64,000 bases of DNA from Macrostomum hystrix (Eukaryota > Platyhelminthes > Macrostomidae), in contig CATNEN010000002.1 of assembly GCA_950097015.1 (NCBI GenBank), forward strand, positions 4,061,001-4,125,000, in the 5' to 3' direction. This document shows positions 12,701 to 24,700 of this stretch, piece after piece (positions within the stretch are counted from its first letter, which is position 1; every line of letters starts with the position of its first letter). The position numbers and the translations under genes are program-made. The notes beneath the pieces are model-generated. The model was not told where the DNA came from, did not search any database, and saw only the letters and a list, made by a program, of their open reading frames with translations.

Positions 12701-15700
12701 GGGAGAGAAGGAAGACAAATGGGAGAGAAGGGAGAAAAATAAGGGGAGAGAAGGGAGACAAAGAAGGGGAGAGAAGGGAGAAAAAGAAGGGGAGAGAAGG
12801 GAGACAAAGAAGGGGAGAGAAGGGAGACAAAGAAGGGGAGAGAAGGGAGACAGATGGGAGAGAAGGGAGACAGAGAAGGGGAGAGCTAGGGAGACAAAGA
12901 AGGGGAGAGAAGGAGACAGATGGGAGAGAAGGGAGACAGAGAAGGGGAGAGAAGGGAGACAGATGGGAGAGAAGGGAGACAAAGAAGGGGAGAGAAGGGA
13001 GACAAAGAAGGGGAGAGAAGGGAGACAGATGGGAGAGAAGGGAGACAGAGAAGGAGAGAGCTAGGGAGACAAAGAAGGGGAGAGAAGGGAGACAGATGGG
13101 GAGAGAAGGGAGACAGAGAAGGGGAGAGAAGGGAGACAGATGGGAGAGAAGGGAGACAGATGGGAGAGAAGGGAGACAGATGGGAGAGAAGGGAGACAGA
13201 TGGGAGAGAAGGGAGACAGATGGGAGAGAAGGGAGACAGATGGGAGAGAAGGGAGACAGATGGGAGAGAAGGGAGACAGATGGGAGAGAAGGGAGACAGA
13301 TGGGAGAGAAGGGAGACAGATGGGAGAGAAGGGAGACAGATGGGAGAGAAGGGAGACAGATGGGAGAGAAGGGAGACAGAGAAGGGGAGAGAAGGGAGAC
13401 AGATGGGAGAGAAGGGAGACAGAGAAGGGGAGAGAAGGGAGACAGATGGGAGAGAAGGGAGACAGATGGGAGAGAAGGGAGACAGATGGGAGAGAAGGGA
13501 GACAGATGGGAGAGAAGGGAGACAGAGAAGGGGAGAGAAGGGAGACAGATGGGAGAGAAGGGAGACAGAGAAGGGGAGAGAAGGGAGACAGATGGGAGAG
13601 AAGGGAGACAGATGGGAGAGAAGGGAGACAGATGGGAGAGAAGGGAGACAGATGGGAGAGAAGGGAGACAGATGGGAGAGAAGGGAGACAGATGGGAGAG
13701 AAGGGAGACAGATGGGAGAGAAGGGAGACAGATGGGAGAGAAGGGAGACAGATGGGAGAGAAGGGAGACAGATGGGAGAGAAGGGAGACAGATGGGAGAG
13801 AAGGGAGACAGATGGGAGAGAAGGGAGACAGAGAAGGGGAGAGAAGGGAGACAGATGGGAGAGAAGGGAGACAGAGAAGGGGAGAGAAGGGAGACAGATG
13901 GGAGAGAAGGGAGACAGATGGGAGAGAAGGGAGACAGATGGGAGAGAAGGGAGACAGATGGGAGAGAAGGGAGACAGATGGGAGAGAAGGGAGACAGATG
14001 GGAGAGAAGGGAGACAGATGGGAGAGAAGGGAGACAGATGGGAGAGAAGGGAGACAGATGGGAGAGAAGGGAGACAGAGAAGGGGAGAGAAGGGAGACAG
14101 ATGGGAGAGAAGGGAGACAGAGAAGGGGAGAGAAGGGAGACAGATGGGAGAGAAGGGAGACAGAGAAGGGGAGAGAAGGGAGACAGATGGGAGAGAAGGG
14201 AGACAGAGAAGGGGAGAGAAGGGAGACAGATGGGAGAGAAGGAGACAGATGGGAGAGAAGGAGACAGATGGGAGAGAAGGGAGAAAAAGAAGGGGAGAGA
14301 AGGGAGAAAAAGAAGGGGAGAGAAGGAAGACAAATGGGAGAGAAGGGAGAAAAATAAGGGGAGAGAAGGGAGACAAAGAAGGGGAGAGAAGGGAGAAAAA
14401 GAAGGGGAGAGAAGGGAGACAAAGAAGGGGAGAGAAGGGAGACAAAGAAGGGGAGAGAAGGGAGACAGATGGGAGAGAAGGGAGACAGAGAAGGGGAGAG
14501 CTAGGGAGACAAAGAAGGGGAGAGAAGGAGACAGATGGGAGAGAAGGGAGACAGAGAAGGGGAGAGAAGGGAGACAGATGGGAGAGAAGGGAGACAAAGA
14601 AGGGGAGAGAAGGGAGACAAAGAAGGGGAGAGAAGGGAGACAGATGGGAGAGAAGGGAGACAGAGAAGGAGAGAGCTAGGGAGACAAAGAAGGGGAGAGA
14701 AGGGAGACAGATGGGGAGAGAAGGGAGACAGAGAAGGGGAGAGAAGGGAGACAGATGGGAGAGAAGGGAGACAGAGAAGGGGAGAGCTAGGGAGACAGAG
14801 AAGGGGAGAGCTAGGGAGTCAGAGAAGGGGAGAGAAGGGAGACAGAGAAGGGGAGAGCTAGGGAGATAGAGAAGGGGAGAGCTAGGGAGTCAGAGAAGGG
14901 GAGAGCTAGGGAGTCAGAGAAGGGGAGAGAACGGAGACAGAGAAGGGGAGAGCTAGGGAGTCAGGAAGGGGAGAGCTAGGGAGTCAGGAAGGGGAGAGCT
15001 AGGGAGTCAGGAAGGGGAGAGCTAGGGAGTCAGGAAGGGGAGAGCTAGGGAGTCAGGAAGGGGAGAGCTAGGGAGACAAAGAAGGGGAGAGAAGGGAGAC
15101 AGAGAAGGGGAGAGAAGGGAGACAGATGGGAGAGAAGGGAGACAGATGGGAGAGAAGGGAGAAAAAGAAGGGGAGAGAAGGGAGAAAAAGAAGGGGAGAG
15201 AAGGAAGACAGATGGGAGAGAAGGGAGAAAAATAAGGGGAGAGAAGGGAGACAAAGAAGGGGAGAGAAGGGAGAAAAAGAAGGGGAGAGAAGGGAGACAA
15301 AGAAGGGGAGAGAAGGGAGACAAAGAAGGGGAGAGAAGGGAGACAGATGTGAGAGAAGGGAGACAGAGAAGGGGAGAGCTAGGGAGACAGAGAAGGGGAG
15401 AGAAGGAGACAGATGGGAGAGAAGGGAGACAGAGAAGGGGAGAGAAGGGAGACAGATGGGAGAGAAGGGAGACAAAGAAGGGGAGAGAAGGGAGACAAAG
15501 AAGGGGAGAGAAGGGAGACAGATGGGAGAGAAGGGAGACAGAGAAGGGGAGAGCTAGGGAGACAAAGAAGGGGAGAGAAGGGAGACAGATGGGGAGAGAA
15601 GGGAGACAGAGAAGGGGAGAGAAGGGAGACAGATGTGAGAGAAGGGAGACAGAGAAGGGGAGAGCTAGGGAGACAGAGAAGGGGAGAGCTAGGGAGTCAG

Positions 15701-18700
15701 AGAAGGGGAGAGAAGGGAGACAGAGAAGGGGAGAGCTAGGGAGATAGAGAAGGGGAGAGCTAGGGAGTCAGAGAAGGGGAGAGCTAGGGAGTCAGAGAAG
15801 GGGAGAGAACGGAGACAGAGAAGGGGAGAGCTAGGGAGTCAGGAAGGGGAGAGCTAGGGAGTCAGGAAGGGGAGAGCTAGGGAGTTAGGAAGGGGAGAGC
15901 TAGGGAGTCAGGAAGGGGAGAGCTAGGGAGTCAGGAAGGGGAGAGCTAGGGAGACAAAGAAGGGGAGAGAAGGGAGACAGAGAAGGGGAGAGCTAGGGAG
16001 ATAGAGAAGGGGAGAGCTAGGGAGTCAGAGAAGGGGAGAGAACGGAGACAGAGAAGGGGAGAGCTAGGGAGTCAGGAAGGGGAGAGCTAGGGAGTCAGGA
16101 AGGGGAGAGCTAGGGAGTCAGGAAGGGGAGAGCTAGGGAGACAGAGAAGGGGAGAGCTAGGGAGTCAGGAAGGGGTGAGCTAGGGAGACAGAGAAGGGGA
16201 GAGCTAGGGAGTCAGAGAAGGGGAGAGAAGGGAGACAGATGGGAGAGAAGGGAGACAGAGAAGGGGAGAGAAGGGAGACAGAGAAGGGGTGAGCTAGGGA
16301 GACAGAGAAGGGGAGAGCTAGGGAGACAGAGAAGGGGAGAGCTAGGGAGACAGAGAAGGGGAGAGCTAGGGAGTCAGGAAGGGGAGAGCTAGGGAGACAG
16401 AGAAGGGGAGAGCTAGGGAGTCAGAGAAGGGGAGAGAAGGGAGACAGATGGGAGAGAAGGGAGACAGAGAAGGGGAGAGAAGGGAGACAGAGAAGGGGTG
16501 AGCTAGGGAGACAGAGAAGGGGAGAGCTAGGGAGTCAGGAAGGGGAGAGCTAGGGAGACAGAGAAGGGGAGAGCTAGGGAGACAGAGAAGGGGAGAGCTA
16601 GGGAGACAGAGAAGGGGAGAGCTAGGGAGACAGAGAAGGGGAGAGCTAGGGAGTCAGGAAGGGGAGAGCTAGGGAGACAGAGAAGGGGAGAGCTAGGGAG
16701 ACAGAGAAGGGGAGAGCTAGGGAGTCAGGAAGGGGAGAGCTAGGGAGACAGAGAAGGGGAGAGCTAGGGAGTCAGGAAGGGGAGAGCTAGGGAGACAGAG
16801 AAGGGGAGAGCTAGGGAGTCAGAGAAGGGGAGAGCTAGGGAGTCAGGAAGGGGAGAGAAGGGAGACAGAGAAGGGGAGAGAAGGGAGACAAAAGGATGAA
16901 GAGAGAATGGTTAAAGAAAATGGATAAGAAAGGATGCGAGTTAGCGAAAGAGAAGGATGGTGAGCTAAACGAAGATTCAGAGGCCAGGAGACGCAAAGTT
17001 GCAGAGCCTGGAGAATATTAGCGCAGCGGGAGCGGTCTGAGCAGTGAGCTGGTGAGTTCCCACGCTGTCGTAGAGTTGTCCCTCGAATTTTCTGGCAGCA
17101 ATTAGCTGGCCAATCAATTCCAAATCAGTTTATATTCTTCAAGGCATCTCAGCGCACTTCAAAGTTTCTTTTGCTTAAAATCCGAACAAAAATCGAACGC
17201 CAGCGGAGCCAAGCCGCACAGGTCAACCGCCACTTCTGATCAGCGGATCCTGCTAGATTCCAAGGGTCTGCAGAAACCACTTGTTGGCTAGCATGAATTT
17301 TTTAGCATCCTCGACAGTTCGCAATCGATCGGTGCTGCTGCGGAAGTCTGTCCACCAGCGGCTCTTAAAACTGAATAATCTTGGCATCGATTTTTGATCG
17401 CCTGCTCAGGCCCTCTGATTACGGTCCAGGGATCGATTTTGGGCCGCCCACAACGCTGCCTTCAGAAGCGCAGCGTTGCATTGCACTTTGGAGAGAAGCT
17501 GTGACTGTTCGCTTGGTCCAGTGGCTGGGAGTCCACTGAGATGCCCGGTAACCTCTGGCTCCTTCGCAGCACGGGGACCTTCGGCAATGACCCTTGTGTC
17601 ATATGGCCCTCACGGCCATAAGGGAGGGCCATGGCCTTTGTTACTCCCCCGGCAGGCCTGTCACGATCGCCACAGTCAGGCTCAGCGAAGTCACGGCCCT
17701 GAATGCCGGCCCGCTCGACCACTCCGGCTTCACCGCTTGCAACTGCTGGGACCTACTTATCGACCTCCAAGCCTCTGCCAAAGTCAAGGCCGCCATCCGC
17801 CGCTGCCGTCGCACCCTGGCGCGCTCAGCCGACCACTGTATGGTCACGGGCGTCCGCGCAGCGACCTACACGAGGCAGCGACAAATGCCAGCACAGCTCG
17901 GCGAGCGGCCGTGGACTCCCCCGGCCGTGCTCATCGTCTTTTGCGCAGCGCCGGGCGTCTCTAGCCCCCGACCTTATCGGCATCGCCGGATCGCAGCAAC
18001 ATCAGCAGCAACAGTAGCAGCAGCAATAGTAGCAGCAACATCAGCAGCAACATCAGCAGCAACATCATCAGCAACAGCAGCAAAATCATCAGCAACATCA
18101 GCAACATCATCAGCATCAGCAGCAACATCAGCAGCAACATCAGCAGCAACAGCAGCAACATCAGCAGCAACATCATCAGCAACAGCAGCAACATCATCAG
18201 CATCAGCAGCAACATCAGCAGCAACATCAGCAGCATCAGCATCACAATAGCAGCAGTTAAATTACAACGTCCGAAATCTTGTTCAAATAAAATCTGCTGA
18301 AATTGGGCGATCCAAAGCGAACGCCACAGCAAAAACCAGAAGAAAATCTAGATTTTGCGCTCGATCATAAAGCCATTCGCTGGCCTGACACCAGACAAGA
18401 CGAAATTTTTATTGAGGGCAACGACAATAAAAATTCATCGTTTTTGGGAGGCGCTGTGCAGGTAGGGCAGAAGAAAGGGTGAAAGAAAAGCAGAAGACAG
18501 AGACAGAGAGAGAGTGCAAGCTGGTTGTCCAAAGTCCATCCCAGCATTCTTGAAGCACTGCATGTCAAGCCATGCGAATGTCATCAGTAAGCCATGAGCC
18601 ACTTTCTGTTACAGCCCGTCCCTCGCAGCGAGAAACCGCTGATTTTGGCATTTAGCTGCTGGTATATTACGGCCTTTAAGGCCTTGCACAATACGGACAG

Positions 18701-21700
18701 ATGAAACTCTTTAACATGACCGACCCGAGACTTCAGCTTTAAGATAGTGTTTTAAGCGAGCGAACCTGGCGCAGGCAGGTATTCAGGTGAATGATGACGG
18801 AGTCAGCGAGTCGGCATTGAAGTCTGGCGCAGCAGCTGCTGCTTGTCCTGCACTTCTGCTGTGTTGCAACAGCAGACCTACCCAGGTTGCCGGGGGGGAA
18901 ATGCACGATGGGAATTTTTTTATTTTCAAATGTCCCCACTATTGATGCGCGTATATTTTTGTAGTTTCAAGCATTCGCGGTGTGCTAGGGGGTGCATTTC
19001 GGATGCCAGAGTCTGGAATTGCGGATAAAATGCGTGACAAACCTGGCACAATGAACTTTACAGCTTCGGAAATGTCGAATAGCAATGATAAAGATTTTCC
19101 TGACAGCAGGTAAAATTTGTTAGACTAGTGTCAGCTGTCCTGTTTGACAGCGGGAACTGCTTGGTACTTTGCTGCCGAAAGCCATTGCTGACACATTGCG
19201 AATTAAGGACATTGCAACATATCACATTGCATCTCACACGAGTTTTTACTGCTCTGATTTGATTCTTGAGGCTTTTGTGCTTCTCCAACTCACCTGTCTG
19301 CTTCTCCAACTCACCTGTTTGCTTCTCCAACTCACCTGTCTGCTTCTCCAACTCACCTGTCTGCTTCTTCAATTCACCTGTCTGCTTCTCCAACTCACCT
19401 GTCTGCTTCTCCAACTCACCTGTCTGCTTCTCCAACTCACCTGTTTGCTTCTTCAATTCACCTGTCTGCTTCTCCAACTCACCTGTTTGCTTCTCCAACT
19501 CACCTGTTTGCTTCTCCAACTCACCTGTCTGCTTCTTCAATTCACCTGTCTGCTTCTCCAACTCACCTGTCTGCTTCTCCAACTCACCTGTCTGCTTCTC
19601 CAACTCACCTGTTTGCTTCTTCAATTCACCTGTCTGCTTCTCCAACTCACCTGTCTGCTTCTCCAACTCACCTGTCTGCTTCTTCAACTCACCTGTCTGC
19701 TTCTCCAACTCACCTGTCTGCTTCTCCAACTCACCTGTCTGCTTCTCCAACTCACCTGTCTGCTTCTTCAACTCACCTGTCTGCTTCTCCAACTCACCTG
19801 TCTGCTTCTCCAACTCACCTGTCTGCTTCTCCAACTCACCTGTCTGCTTCTTCAATTCACCTGTCTGCTTCTCCAACTCACCTGTCTGCTTCTCCAACTC
19901 ACCTGTCAACTCACCTTCAAACTTTTCAACTTTTCGATCTAATCTAGTCAAATTTAGGACTGTCTACCTTATTGCTAATAATTCTCATGGTTATGATTCT
20001 AAATATGCGCTCAACTGTGCCTGGCCAGACAGTATTGTGAAAGAGAGGCTCCGGGAAAGAGTCGGATGAGGTCACACACTGTCTTCCGAGAGATGATAAT
20101 GGAGAAACGCAGTCAGTACCCACCTGAACTTTTCGCTTTATCTTCCTTCTCTCTCGCTCTTCCTGGCTCTAATTAAAATCCACCAAATGGTCACCCGGGC
20201 ACAGGCCGGCAACGGGACTGCCTTATTCCTCACTTCCTCACTTCTGCTAGCCCGTAGTCACAATGACCCAGCAGCTTTTCTGTGCTCAAAGCATTGTGCC
20301 CAGCCCACCAGGACCAGAACAATTCAAGCGCAGAATTTTCATCGGCTTGAAACGATACCCAAAAAACTTAATGCTACAATTTAGCTTCATGCTGCTCAGA
20401 ATTTCTATTCAGTCCTCTTTCTCTGAGTCATTCACCCAACCTGTCTGTCTTCTATTTTGAATCAATTAAATTTTCCATAGATGTCCAGTTATCGTGACAG
20501 ACACGATAATTCCATTACTGCAGTCAACAATGCGCTTTTTAAACAATTTCTGCAACTTTTTTTATTTGAAAATTGCTTTAATCCTCGCCTGTTTTGCATA
20601 GGCAACGGCTTCATTGAGGGCACAGAGCTGGATGAATTCCTGAACGAGTTCATCTCCTCTGTTGTGGCCGAAGATGTCGGCTCAGAGGTGAGTAACGCCT
20701 TTTTTAATCGAGAAACATCGCCAATGTACTTTTGTGTTTGTCTGGGGTTTACCTAGATGTCACCTGTTTCACTTGGATGTCACCTGTTTCACTTGGATGT
20801 CACCTGTTTCACTTGGATGTCACCTGTTTCACTTGGATGTCACCTGTTTCACTTGGATGTCACCTGTTTCACTTGGATGTCACCTGTTTCACTTGGATGT
20901 CACCTGTTTCACTTGGATGTCACCTGTTTCACTTGGATGTCATCTGTTTCACTTGGATGTCACCTGTTTCACTTGGATGTCACCTGTTTCACTTGGATGT
21001 CACCTGTTTCACTTGGATGTCACCTGTTTCACTTGGATGTCACCTGTTTCACTTGGATGTCACCTGTTTCACTTGGATGTCACCTGTTTCACTTGGATGT
21101 CACCTGTTTCACTTGGATGTCACCTGTCTCACTTGGATGTCACCTGTTTCACTTGGATGTCACCTGTTTCACTTGGATGTCATCTGTATTACCTGGATGT
21201 CACCTGTTTCATCAGTATGTCACCTATTTCACTTGGATGTCATCTGTATTACCTGGATGTCACCTGTTTCATCAGTATGTCACCTGTTTCACCTGGATGT
21301 CATCTGTATTACCTGGATGTCACCTGTTTCATCAGTATGTCACCTATTTCACTTGGATGTCATCTGTATTACCTGGATGTCACCTGTTTCATCTGAATGC
21401 CATCCGTTTCACCTGAATGTCATCCGTTTCACCTGAATGTCACCTGTTTCACCTGAATGTCACCTGTTTCACCTGGATGTCATCCGTTTCACCTGAATGT
21501 CACCTGTTTCACCTGAATGTCATCCATTTCACCTGAATGTCATCCGTTTCACCTGAATGTCACCTGTTTCACCTGAATGTCACCTGTTTCACCTGAATGT
21601 CATCCGTTTCACCTGAATGTCACCTGTTTCACCTGAATGTCACCTGTTTCACCTGAATGTCATCCGTTTCACCTGAATGTCATCCATTTCACCTGAATGT

Positions 21701-24700
21701 CATCCATTTCACCTGAATGTCACCTGTTTCACCTGAATGTCATCCGTTTCACCTGAATGTCATCCGTTTCACCTGAATGTCATCCATTTCACCTGAATGT
21801 CATCCATTTCACCTGAATGTCACCTGTTTCACCTGAATGTCATCCGTTTCACCAGGACGTCACTTTTCTCGCGACAAAGTAACTCGCAGCTAAAAGTGGT
21901 CAGATTGTCACCTGAATCATTACCAAAAAAATTGCAGATAATTTCTGAAACTGCCATGGTGCAGATGAAGAAGGATTTTATGGAGGCTTTCGACGAAAAT
22001 CTGGATGGCAAAATTGAGATCGGAGAGGTAATTAAAAATGAAATTTATATTTTAGAGTTCTGCTTTGATTGTTGAGTAAATATTAAATGAGGTTTTTATT
22101 GTTCAATTTTCAGCTGTCGCAAATTCTGCCCACCGAGGAAAACTTTCTGTTGCTGTTTCGCCGGAACAACCCGGTCGATTCTAGCGTTGAGTTCATGCGC
22201 GTGAGTGGGATTTTACCTGGCTTTTTACCTGGGTTCCCCAGCTATGGTAGATCTATCTCCTTCATGCTTTGGTGTTATAGAGAAGAAATCTTTAAAATCA
22301 GGTTTAAAACATTTTATTTTTAGTGTTAGCATTAGGTATGCTTGTAGACAAACCTAAGTTCATACAACACATTTGAGCTTTGAGCTCTCAAAGAACCAAA
22401 ATCTGCTCAACTCAGCTCCGGTATTTCAGCTGCTGGTGGTGGAAATTTCCGGTTATATTTTGGTTAACCTTCAGTCAGCCAACTGGGCAGCTAGTTTCTT
22501 CAGGCAGTGCTCAACAATGCTCACGCCTTTAACTCACTCCCTTGCATCTCTACCCCATCTTACTAGGCCTCTGCCACGCTGTTAGTCTACTCAGTTGAAG
22601 GTGGGAACCAGTAGAGTCGGTTCGGCGACCCCTTTGTTAGCAGTTCCCAGGGCACATCCTTTTGCTGCTGCTGCATAGCGCTGAGGGTGACACATTTTGT
22701 AATTTCCTACTTTGTGTACTTAACTATTCTTGGTGGTCAGGGAAAGAGCTGTGAACACGGCCCCACTCACACTACTCAACTTAGAGAAATCTCACTTGAA
22801 TTCATAAATTGTTTTGATACAGTACATAAGTTTTGTTGAAGCTTAATGAAACATTGCACCTGACAGCCTCATGACAGCCTGTGCTATTTAAACCCGGTTT
22901 TGTAATTTCGCTCCATACCTGACTGGGCTAAATTGACCTAATTATTATAAATACGTAATAAATCACCTCGCCTTGACAAGTCCGGCTTGAAAGTGTCGCC
23001 GAGACCGGTAAACCACCTCCCCACTCCACCTGTCACCTCTAATTAGTCATCTATTAGACTGAAAACACCATAAACTGACGATTTACAGCAGGTCAGCCTC
23101 AGCTGGTACGGTTAAGTGAGTGTCCTAGACTGTATTGTATTATAGCCATTAATTACCTGGGTTTTAATTAGCATTAACTAACCTGGAACCTGCCCAGATA
23201 AATAAGGAACTCTTTATCATAAAATATGTGCACTTTTACTGAAGCTATGTCGTGTGCCCTCTAGCACTAAACTCTGTGACCCATCCAGCACCCTCCAACC
23301 TCACCTCTGTGACCCATCCAGCACCCTCCAACCTCACCTCTGTGACCCTTCCAGCACCCTCCAACCTCACCTCTGTGACCCTTCCAGCAACTTCCAACCT
23401 CACCTCTGTGACCCTTCCAGCACCCTCCAACCTCAGCTCTGTGACCCTTCCAGCATCCTCCAACTTCACCTCTGTGAACCTTCCAGCACCCTCCAACCTC
23501 AGCTCTGTGACCCTTCCAGCACCCTCCAACCTCACCTCTGTGACCCTTCCAGCAACTTCCAACCTCACCTCTGTGAACCTTCCAGCACCCTCCAACCTCA
23601 CCTCTGTGACCCTACTGGCACCCTCGTATTAAATCGTGAATCTTATTCACAATTAGAATATCAATTCCACTGGTTTTTACACCATTTTACACCACACGTC
23701 AGTCGCAGAGCTGTTTCTCAGACCAGACAGTGCGAATATTTGAGCAGTTATGTCAATTCTCGAAGCTGTCAGTGTTCTCCGCTCCACTTGAGCCTCTTAA
23801 ACAATCTCTAAGTATGACAGACAGAAAGCCGGAGATAATTAAAACATACGTAGGGATGGACCTGTCTGAAGCAGATATTTAATTTTATCCTGCAAGTATT
23901 TTAATCCGAATTAAATTAATCCCCAATTTTCCCTCAGATCTGGAAGCAGTTCGACAAAGATCACTCAGGCTACATCGAGGCGGACGAGCTCAAGGTAAGA
24001 GCTTTTTTAGCTTGATAGAGAATGCGAGCTCGAGAACATGTTTTTGGGATTTCACCCATCTTAAAGCACCTTTGAATTCGTCTGCAGGACTTTCTGAAGA
24101 GCGTTCTGGACTCTGCGGAGAAGCCAGTCTCTGAGGATAAACTGATTGAGTACACCACCACTATGGTGAGTTGGGATTTCTGAGCTAGGGAGATGGAAGA
24201 TTTCAAGATGGGATATTTTGAAGATGGGATATTTTGAAGACGGGATACTTTTGTGATGGGATATTTTGAAGATGGATGTTTTAAAGATAAAATTTTTTGA
24301 AGATGGGATAGTTTGAAGACGGGATACTTTGAGATGGGATATTTGGAAGATGGGATATTTTGAAGACGGGATACTTTTGAGATGGGATATTTTGAGGATG
24401 GGATATTTTGAAGATGGGATGTTTTGAAGATGGGATATTTTGAAGATAAAATATTTTGAAGATGGGATAGTTTGAAGACGGGATACTTTGAGATGGGATA
24501 TATGGAAGATGGGATATTTTGAAGACGGGATACTTTTGAGATGGGATATTTTGAAGATGGGATATTTTGAAGATGGGATATTTTGAAGATGGGATATTTT
24601 GGAGATGGGATAGTTTGAAGACGGGATACTTTTGAGATGGGATATTTTGAAGATGGGATATTTTGAAGATAGGATATTTGAAGATGAGCTAGTTGAGTAT

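Noticed and set aside
11222-14679. Open frames of up to 1122 codons on both strands in the purine array
   Set aside because: A stop-free 20-bp unit keeps every frame open regardless of coding; no unique sequence, splice site or start supports a protein.
17996-18250. CRISPR-like regular repeat
   Set aside because: It is a plain nine-base tandem repeat without spacers, in an animal genome; the same applies to the other arrays.
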